64,000 bases of DNA, from the NCBI GenBank assembly GCA_026874595.1, contig CM049307.1, positions 5,975,579 to 6,039,578 on the forward strand, read 5' to 3'. A program made the position numbers and the translations under genes. Shown piece by piece: positions 53,101 to 61,900 of this stretch. Numbering within the stretch: the first letter of the stretch is position 1; the number at the start of each line of letters is the position of its first letter. The notes below the pieces were generated by a model. That model did no database searches. It was given only the letters and a program-made list of their open reading frames with translations, and was not told the DNA's origin. This DNA is from Sipunculus nudus (lineage: Eukaryota > Annelida > Sipuncula > Golfingiida > Sipunculidae).

Positions 53101-56100
53101 TTAGGTTAGATTATTCACATCAGAATACTTGTCACTGTCACCTAATTCATGACACTTATTGGCAAAAAATTACTTAAATTTTCACTCAGTACGTCGGCAT
53201 CATGGTTCACAGACTGTCAATGAATAAAAGGTTCTCATGTATATCTGTCAGAATAGAAATATAAGTTTCAGGAAGTGAAAAGACTTTGTGTTAGGTTGTC
53301 CTATCAAGTTAATTTGCATAGAATGGGGATTCCATACCTTGGCAGTTAAGGTGGTCAGAGAAAAAGATTCCCACCAGTACCTAGTTGGTCAGTGATTTGG
53401 CCATGGACAAGCCAATGGGGAAGAGATGACATGGTCACGTGATAACCTTCACTTCACCCTGTGAATTACTCAATCATTTTATTTGGATGCACACATGAGA
53501 CCATTATTCAACTTTCCCCTGGGAACAGTAATACAATGGAAGCACCATTTGGGAGCTTAAACATTTCCCACAAGATAGTCTTGTCTATAATCAGTGAACA
53601 GAGCTCATTTTCCTTAATATACTTTTCCTCTTAATTAAAAAGATATGTGACGCTTCTTTCAGATTAACATATCATATATGTAACCTCTTTATTAACCATT
53701 CTGACTCTTAACAATGTAATTTTATGTGGACAGTATTGAATATGGTAGCATAATTTCATTCTATGGTGAATGTAAAAAAAATAAGTAGTTAAGTAAATCT
53801 AACAAGTATCAGCAAGGTGTTGTTTATTCGGTGTGTTGCAGTATTTCATGGAGTCATTATATTTAACTCTTGGTATGTGATTAATGTATTATACAGATTA
53901 TTGATGAAAATATGTGAGCAGTAAATTAATTTGATATTTGAAATATTGATCTCTTGGTATTCATAGTATTTATTTAAATTGCAAAGCTTTAGAGCTCCTA
54001 ACATGATGGTCTATAAATAGACTCTTAACACCTGGTTTTTTTTTAAATATTTGTTCAATTTATAAAATAAGCTTGTAGCCTTCACAGGAAGCAACTTGTA
54101 AATACCAAGGTCATTTGTCACTCAGATTTACAACAGCCGCCTGGTGCTGAGGAGATGAAGAGCCAGCAACACAATCACAAACAACATCAGTTAAAAAAAT
54201 CAATACTTAAAAAAAGTAAAAAATCTTATTTCAGGAAGGAAATTGATGGATTCAGCACATAAATCATATAAATGTGGGGACTGAATAAACCCTTGGGAAA
54301 TCTGGTGGACTGGAATAAAGATGTCAGAATGTTTTGTCAGGTTTACATGATCAATGGTGCAGTGAGCCTGTTTCAGTCTGTGGGGAGCCTGTGCTGGTAT
54401 CTGTGAGCAGGTTGTAATGGACAAAGAGAAGGGCTTTTTGTGACATGTTTTTGTCTTGTATTCTGTCTGCAGTACATGACCCTGAGAACCTGGATTCCGT
54501 CCACACTGGGTTGTGTGAACAAGGGAGCACTTAGCTTCAACGAATGATCTATCTCACAAAGCAGGAAATCTTAAGCCAACAGGCAGCACCATTCATCTTG
54601 GTCCTGTCTCATAAATAAAATAGTAATATTATTATTATCATTATTATCTTTAGCTTGCATATAAGCCATAGATTTTATGCATTAAGTGATATTTATTAAT
54701 GATAAAATTCCCTGTCACAATAAATGACTGGAGAAAATTCCCTCATCATACATAAAATAATATTATAATTAATATCATTACTTGTTAACACCAAGAATGG
54801 TGGAAGTACAAACCATACAACTACAGTGATGAAACTGCTCATGCTAATAATAATATTAGTGATTTATTGATTGTTATGTATGCCAGGGCTAATGTAGTAC
54901 ATAACCATTTTTATCAACCAAGTCAAATCATAATCACAAATGACATAGCCAGTGGTGGTTATATCTGTGATTCTTCATCCAGTCTAACTATCAACTTAAT
55001 TAAATCAAGTTTTATCATTTTATAAATGATTCTGCATGGTTCTAAATATTAGAATATAATGTGATTAACAAAACTGCTATTGAATAACCAAAATAAAGAA
55101 TAAGCCACATGTGTATTATGTAAAATCTGGAAAACATTGAACAATCAAGGTTATGTTTGTAAACTTTGTATATTTGCTTGTTATGTCTATCATGCTAAAT
55201 GAGTTCATGCCCATGTTTACTCTGTTATTGTTCATAACATAAAAAAGGGGAAAAATAATTTAACCAACTTTATGAAATATGTTTTAATGATTTGTATAAA
55301 AAAGTATGAAAGTACTACCTTGATAAATTTCACAGATTCTCTCATCTTACAAATATTTATGATTGATAGATAATTTGTTACATAACCTGTGATGATTATC
55401 AACATAAACCTAGCCTCCTGTTAAAGAAAATAAACAGATATGGATAGTTATATTTCATTACAGAATGATATCTCATTATATTTTTTCCATTGTTGTTGTT
55501 GATATTGTTACTCTTTAATAATTATATTTGAATGTCAACAGTAATGATATAGCAGTTTGTATGTTATAGTACTGATGATGAAATAATTGAATATCAAGAA
55601 ATGTTTCCTGCCATGGCCCAAGAAGCAGAAAAGCCCCAGCCAGCATAAGAATCAATAAATGCCTTAAACCTTGAGCGGGGTGGGATAAACAAAGACTGTG
55701 TCTGACAAATCTTAACTTATTTTATCGGTGATTGTGACCTGAACAGTTATAGATATTTGGGAACATTGATCTGACCTTGAGGTTTGCAGAGAATCTGAAC
55801 CGCCAACTTAGGCTGAGCTTTGTTAAAAGATTCCTATGAATTATTTATCAGTCAGACTCCTGGATTAACAGGGACTGGTTGTTAATATTCAGTTAATCTG
55901 CCAAAGCTCAGGACAAAATCATGTGTACCACTCAAAAGGCTGTTCTGGTACAAACAGATAAGGTTCATTATTGATTAATCCCTACGATTGTGTTGGTTTA
56001 TGCTGCTGGGAGTCTGTTGTAGGGCCTTGAGCCTGGGTAGTGATGCTTAGTTTCTTATTTGATGCTTTGGTTGTGTGAAAGGTTTCCATTCTGGCTGTAA

Positions 56101-56609
56101 TACCCTGAGATTTCACTGACAGAGGGCAGTGTGGGAATATTGATGTACAAAGGAGGTGGCCTTGACTGACGACTTCCCCATCACCCACAGGCCAGGGATG
56201 TGTGCTGTTTTATATTCTGTCATACTAGGGCTGTCCTCAGAGGCTTACTATCATGACAGCACTTCAACAGAGAGCACGTTATTAACAGTAACCTCAGTCT
56301 TGGACAAATTCAGTTAAATGTCATAAATGTCTGTATACTGAAGCCTCAAATATTTTACAGTGATGTCTATTATTTGTTTCTTCCAAATTTGGAACACTGC
56401 AATGTTTTTCCTGAAATTGTATAGTTGAATAGCAGTTTGATACGTTTCCTGATATCAGTTACTGGTTTTTTAAATGGTTTCATGAGAGCATTAATTTATA
56501 AGCCGCAAGTTTGTCACCTAAACTGCAAACATTTGCCAAAAACACTGCAAAGAGTCATTTGAAGGAAGAGAAAAAATCCATTACTCTATTTTACCTTTGA
56601 CCGTTGCAG

Positions 56610-56746
56610 CACTGTGGACGACCCTACTGCCACGTGCCTTGCTATAGAGCCCTGTTTGGCCCCACCATGTTTGGACATGGCTCGGAAGTGGATGCCCATA
56701 CCAGCTTCGGGGACCAGGTGGAGCTGAGGGGGTTACCCATCAGTAG
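56610..56746 (+). CDS. Rassf: LIM-RASSF protein, coding exon 3 (end of the LIM domain and linker)
   Basis: The 137-bp exon has acceptor CCGTTGCAG and donor AG|GTAAGT. It begins in phase 0 and leaves two bases of a split codon. Its start reads H-C-G-R-P-Y-C-H-V-P-C-Y-R-A-L-F-G-P, supplying the last LIM ligands Cys52 and Cys56 (numbered from exon 1). The Y-C-x3-C-Y-x-x-x-F-G-P ending is diagnostic for CRIP-type LIM domains. After this come G-H-G-S and H-T-S-F, also CRIP-like, and a linker ending G-L-P-I-S. An internal in-frame ATG (56667-56669) has CCCACC before it, a good initiation context. The last 44 bases of the exon and its donor are copied in tandem downstream. Confidence 0.9.
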
Positions 56747-57203
56747 GTAAGTTCCAAGATATAGACTAGGCTTCAGAGACAAGGTGGGGTTGAGGGAGTT
56801 ACCCATCAGTAGGTAAGTTCCAAGATATAGACTAGGCTTCAGAGACAAGGTGGTGTTGAGGGAGTTACCCATCAGAAGGTAAGTCCCAAGATATAGACTA
56901 GGCTTCAGAGACAAGGTGGTGTTGAGGGAGTTACCTATCAGTAGGTAAGTCCCAAGATATAGACTAGGCTTCAGAGACAAGGTGGTGTTGAGGGAGTTAC
57001 CTTTCAGTAGGTAAGTCCCTAGATGTGGACTAGGCTTCAGAGACAAGGTGGTGTTGAGGGAGTTACCCATCAGTAGGTAAGTCCCAAGATATAGACTAGG
57101 CTTCAGAGTCAAGGTGGTGTTGAGGGAGTTACCCATCAGTAGATAAGTCCCTAGATGTGGACTAGGCTTCAGAGACAAGGTGGAGTTGAGGGGGTTACCT
57201 AGA
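56703..57203 (+). repeat. 66-bp tandem array seeded from the exon 3 donor junction
   Basis: The unit is 66 bp: about 44 bp matching the end of exon 3, the donor AG|GTAAGT and about 20 bp of intron. Donor-equivalent positions are 56747 (the real one), 56813, 56879, 56945, 57011, 57077 and 57143, exactly 66 apart. The last has AT instead of GT. A final exon-like half-unit ends near 57203. Because 66 is a multiple of three, a spurious 191-codon frame with a 22-residue repeat appears on the minus strand. Each unit holds a near-copy of the exon end plus a 5' splice site. Confidence 0.93.
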
Positions 57204-57205
57204 CT

Positions 57206-57784
57206 GGCCCAGTCCAAGAAATAATTATGACTTAATTGTTACTTCTGACAGAGAAATCAAACGTTTGTGCGTTGTGTCACATTTAGTATCGGTACCGCCA
57301 TCTTGCGGCAACTCATATAATTAATTTACCACTATCTGACCCTCTTATTGCATTGACTGGTAATCTTGGCCGGTTCCCAAACAGTCAGCGCCACACATCA
57401 CCACCTCGCTAAACTAAGGTCTTTTCCAGTGACAATAGGATTGGTCTTTCCCAGAATCTTTTTCAAAACCAGCATGGTTCATTCAGTCATAGCCTATTTC
57501 GGGCTTCCAATTGGCTACTAACATTCCAATTTAATTTGTCTTAATATTTTTAGGCAGTCGCTTATGTTGAGAACGGTGAGACTTTAGAACACTATAACCC
57601 TCAGCCTCAGTGTTATCGGACCACCACTCTTGAAAGTAGGCCTAACAAACTTTGGTTCAGCCAATCAGCGTGAGATATTCAGGTGCACACTCGACGAGCG
57701 CAGTCAAAATGTACAGGCTGACTGAAACGATCACGATTCGCAAGTTGCAATGTGACAGTTAATACACGGAGTATTGGGGGTAAG
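57206..57784 (+). other. GC-richer unique segment in intron 3, possible alternative promoter or insertion
   Basis: It separates the clean 66-bp array from decayed copies of the same unit. It contains a YY1-type CCGCCATCTTG (57296-57306), CCAAT words (GCCAATCAGCG at 57660-57670; CCAATTGG near 57508) and scattered CpG. No open frame or clear terminal repeats are present. The elements are short enough to occur by chance. Confidence 0.3.
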
Positions 57785-58135
57785 AGACCCATTTTCAGAG
57801 ACAAGGTGGAATTTTTGGGGAGGGAGGAGGGGTTTGATCCATCAGTGTGTAAATCCCTAAATATAGACCAATCTCTAGAGACAAGGTGGAGGGGGAGGGG
57901 GCTACTTTAGATTTGAATCGTTTAATGAAACTAATGTCCCTTAATATAGACCCGGTTTCAGAGACTTGGTGGATTGGGGGGCGGGTTACACATTGATCAG
58001 TTGGTTAATCCATAAATATAGACCCGGCTCCAGAGACAAGGTTGAATCAAGGGGGAGGGGGTTATGCATTAGTGGGTAAATCCCTAAATATAGACCTGTC
58101 TCCAGAGGACAAGGTGGACTGGGGGGGGGGGGGGT
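57785..58135 (+). repeat. Decayed copies of the 66-bp exon-3-junction unit
   Basis: Four to five diverged units carry CAGAGACAAGGTGG, GTAAATCCCTAAATATAGAC and G-runs (near 57795, 57875, 57955, 58035 and 58105). They align with the CTTCAGAGACAAGGTGG and GTAAGTCCCAAGATATAGAC parts of the homogeneous array. The donor GTAAGT has mostly become GTAAAT here. A poly-G run of 14 lies near 58121-58134. Confidence 0.8.
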
Positions 58136-58869
58136 GTTTACTGCTAGCCTTGAATAAAATAGAAAACAGGTTTTGAATCTTTCAGTGAAATTATTATTCA
58201 TATTTGTAAGAAAGATGTGTGGCCAGTTCTTAATTAATATTATATTTTAAAAAGAGTTCATTTTTTTAACACCACTCCAGCTGATCAGTTGAAAAATATA
58301 TCTTTCAGAGGTAGCTTTTAGGTTACATCACTTACCAGCATCATGATGATAATTGTACTCAGCATCCTGTTTGGGTTTCCCTGGGTCCAGCAGCCTGGTT
58401 ATCACACACAGCATCTCAGGCTGACTCATGGTCATCACAACGCTGACACACTCAACATGTGTGTGGGCTGAGGGTATAAATATACTGTCATTTCATAAAA
58501 CTTGTAACCTCTTTTATTGAAGATGACAAGGAAACAATCTACCCAGACTTTCATATGCAGGTTGCAATTACTTGTTAATAGTAGACAGAGGATTGTTCAC
58601 TTTTGATTTAAGAGAAATGCTGTATGTTTCCATCTATTTTGATGACACATTGATAATATTTGATATTTGATCTTCTTATCAGTGCCCAGTTGTGTATCAG
58701 ATTACAAATATATGTAAATAAATATTGTGTTTACAATTCATTTATTGTAACCATTTTTGATGTGTGTTCAGATACATCATGGCATTTTATTACATGCAGA
58801 TTTTGTTACTTATACATGTAAAATATTTTTAAATGTATAAGTAATAAGAGGAATATTTTATTTACACAG

Positions 58870-58945
58870 GAAAGATTTCCTGGTAAGATTGAAGGAGTAC
58901 AATGAACACCACTCAGGGAAGAGGGGATACATTGAATATAGAGAG
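58870..58945 (+). CDS. Rassf: LIM-RASSF protein, coding exon 4 (RASSF2/4-like segment)
   Basis: The 76-bp exon has acceptor TTTATTTACACAG and donor GAG|GTAGGT. The split codon with exon 3 gives Arg, and the exon ends in phase 0. The translation is R-K-D-F-L-V-R-L-K-E-Y-N-E-H-H, then a Gly/Lys/Arg turn and Y-I-E-Y-R-E. With the preceding I-S from exon 3 it parallels the N-terminal I-S-K-N-E-L-L-L-H-L-K-T-Y-N segment that I recall for vertebrate RASSF2 and relatives. RASSF proteins are Ras-association scaffolds that act with MST/Hippo kinases; insect Rassf also carries an N-terminal LIM domain. The RA and SARAH domains would be encoded after 64000, so the family call is an inference. Confidence 0.78.
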
Positions 58946-61900
58946 GTAGGTGGCACAGATGAACAGAAGGTATTATTTATTACAAAAAGAGGCTACAGAA
59001 GAACAAAGAGTAAAAAGAGGTAGGGGTTAACGTTGAACAAAGGGTACAGAGAGGTAGGGGTTACAGATGAACAAAGGGTACAGAGAGGTAGGGGTTACAG
59101 ATGAACAAAGGGTACAGAGAGGTAGGGGTTACAGATGAACAAAGGGTACAGAGAGGTAGGGGTTACAGATGAACAAAGGGTACAGAGAGGTAGGGGTTAC
59201 AGATGAACAAAGGGTACAGAGAGGTAGGGGTTACAGATGAACAAAGGGTACAGAGAGGTAGGGGTTACAGATGAACAAAGGGTACAGAGAGGTAGGGGTT
59301 ACAGATGAACAAAGGGTACAGAGAGGTAGGAGTTACAGATAAACAAAGGGTACAGAGAGGTAGGGGTTACAGATGAACAAAGGGTACAGAGAGGTAGGGG
59401 TTACAGATGAACAAAGGGTACAGAGAGGTAGGGGTTACAGATGAACAAAGGGTACAGAGAGGTAGGGGTTACAGATGAACAAAGGGTACAGAGAGGTAGG
59501 GGTTACGGATGAACAAAGGGTACAGAGAGGTAGGGGTTACAGATGAACAAAGGGTACAGAGAGGTAGGGGTTACAGATGAACAAAGGGTACAGAGAGGTA
59601 GGAGTTACAGATAAACAAAGGGTACAGAGAGGTAGGGGTTACGGATGAACAAAGGGTACAGAGAGGTAGGGGTTACAGATGAACAAAGGGTACAGAGAGG
59701 TAGGGGTTACGGATGAACAAAGGGTACAGAGAGGTAGGGGTTACAGATGAACAAAGGGTACAGAGAGGTAGGGGTTACAGATGAACAAAGGGTACAGAGA
59801 GGTAGGGGTTACAGATGAACAAAGGGTACAGAGAGGTAGGGGTTACAGATGAACAAAGGGTACAGAGAGGTAGGGGTTACAGATGAACAAAGGGTACAGA
59901 GAGGTAGGGGTTACAGATGAACAAAGGGTACAGAGAGGTAGGGGTTACAGATGAACAAAGGGTACAGAGAGGTAGGGGTTACAGATAAACAAAGGGTACA
60001 GAGAGGTAGGGGTTACAGATGAACAAAGGGTACAGAGAGTTAGGGGTTACAGATGAACAAAGGGTACAGAGAGGTAGGGGTTACGGATGAACAAAGGGTA
60101 CAGAGAGGTAGGGGTTACAGATGAACAAAGGGTACAGAAAAGTAGGGGTTACAGTTGAACAAAGGGTACAGAGAGGTAGGGGTTACAGATGAACAAAGGG
60201 TACAGAGAGGTAGGGGTTACAGATGAACAAAGGGTACAGAGAGGTAGGGGTTACAGATGAACAAAGGGTACAGAGAGGTAGGGGTTACAGATGAACAAAG
60301 GGTACAGAGAGGTAGGAGTTACAGATGAACAAAGGGTACAGAGAGGTAGGGGTTACAGATGAACAAAGGGTACAGAGAGGTAGGGGTTACAGATGAACAA
60401 AGGGTACAGAGAGGTAGGGGTTACAGATGAACAAAGGGTACAGAGAGGTAGGGGTTACAGATGAACAAAGCGTACAGAGAGGTAGGGGTTACAGATGAAC
60501 AAAGGGTACAGAGAGGTAGGGGTTACAGATGAACAAAGGGTACAGAGAGGTAGGGGTTACAGATGAACAAAGGGTACAGAGAGGTAGGAGTTACAGATGA
60601 ACAAAGGGTACAGAGAGGTAGGGGTTACAGATGAACAAAGGGTACAGAGAGGTAGGGGTTACAGATGAACAAAGGGTACAGAGAGGTAGGGGTTACAGAT
60701 GAACAAAGGGTACAGAGAGGTAGGGGTTACAGATGAACAAAGGGTACAGAGAGGTAGGGGTTACAGATGAACAAAGGGTACAGAGAGGTAGGGGTTACAG
60801 ATGAACAAAGGGTACAGAGAGGTAGGGGTTACAGATGAACAAAGGGTACAGAGAGGTAGGAGTTACAGATGAACAAAGGGTACAGAGAGGTAGGGGTTAC
60901 AGATGAACAAAGGGTACAGAGAGGTAGGGGTTACAGATGAACAAAGCGTACAGAGAGGTAGGGGTTACAGATGAACAAAGGGTACAGAGAGGTAGGAGTT
61001 ACAGATGAACAAAGGGTACAGAGAGGTAGGGGTTACAGATGAACAAAGGGTACAGAGAGGTAGGGGTTACAGATGAACAAAGCGTACAGAGAGGTAGGGG
61101 TTACAGATGAACAAAGGGTACAGAGAGGTAGGGGTTACAGATGAACAAAGGGTACAGAGAGGTAGGGGTTACGGATGAACAAAGGGTACAGAGAGGTAGG
61201 GGTTACAGATGAACAGAGGGTACAGAGAGGTAGGGGTTACAGATGAACAAAGGGTACAGAGAGGTAGGGGTTACAGATGAACAAAGGGTACAGAGAGGTA
61301 GGGGTTACAGATGAACAAAGGGTACAGAGAGGTAGGGGTTACAGATGAACAAAGGGTACAGAGAGGTAGGGGTTACAGATGAACAAAGGGTACAGAGAGG
61401 TAGGGGTTACAGATGAACAAAGGGTACAGAGAGGTAGGGGTTACAGATGAACAAAGGGTACAGAGAGGTAGGGGTTACAGATGAACAAAGCGTACAGAGA
61501 GGTAGGGGTTACAGATGAACAAAGGGTACAGAGAGGTAGGAGTTACAGATGAACAAAGGGTACAGAGAGGTAGGGGTTACAGATGAACAAAGGGTACAGA
61601 GAGGTAGGGGTTACAGATGAACAAAGCGTACAGAGAGGTAGGGGTTACAGATGAACAAAGGGTACAGAGAGGTAGGGGTTACAGATGAACAAAGGGTACA
61701 GAGAGGTAGGGGTTACGGATGAACAAAGGGTACAGAGAGGTAGGGGTTACAGATGAACAAAGGGTACAGAGAGGTAGGGGTTACAGATGAACAAAGGGTA
61801 CAGAGAGGTAGGGGTTACAGATGAACAAAGGGTACAGAGAGGTAGGGGTTACAGATGAACAAAGGGTACAGAGAGGTAGGGGTTACAGATGAACAAAGGG

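Larger units (their letters stand above)
14736..56609 (+). other. Intron 2 of the LIM-RASSF gene, about 41.9 kb
   Basis: A phase-0 intron begins GTAAGT and ends ACCGTTGCAG. It separates zinc ligands 6 and 7 of one LIM domain. The residue spacing across the junction (Cys34-x17-Cys52) is exactly that of CRIP-type LIM domains, so no coding exon should be missing between them. It is filled with nested repeats and one LTR retrotransposon, listed separately. Unlisted parts (about 14736-16640, 18690-22200, 27260-27690, 27910-29080, 32850-36650, 36700-37690, 37720-38700, 46110-46800, 47210-49320 and 53110-56600) are AT-rich and show no gene I can support. Confidence 0.8.

Noticed and set aside
56642-57217. 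191-codon minus-strand frame with 22-residue repeats
   Set aside because: It is an artefact of the 66-bp array, whose period is a multiple of three, and it lies antisense to exon 3 and its copied donor junction.
57785-58135. Independent G-rich satellite
   Set aside because: Shared words CAGAGACAAGGTGG and ATATAGAC show that these are decayed copies of the 66-bp unit.
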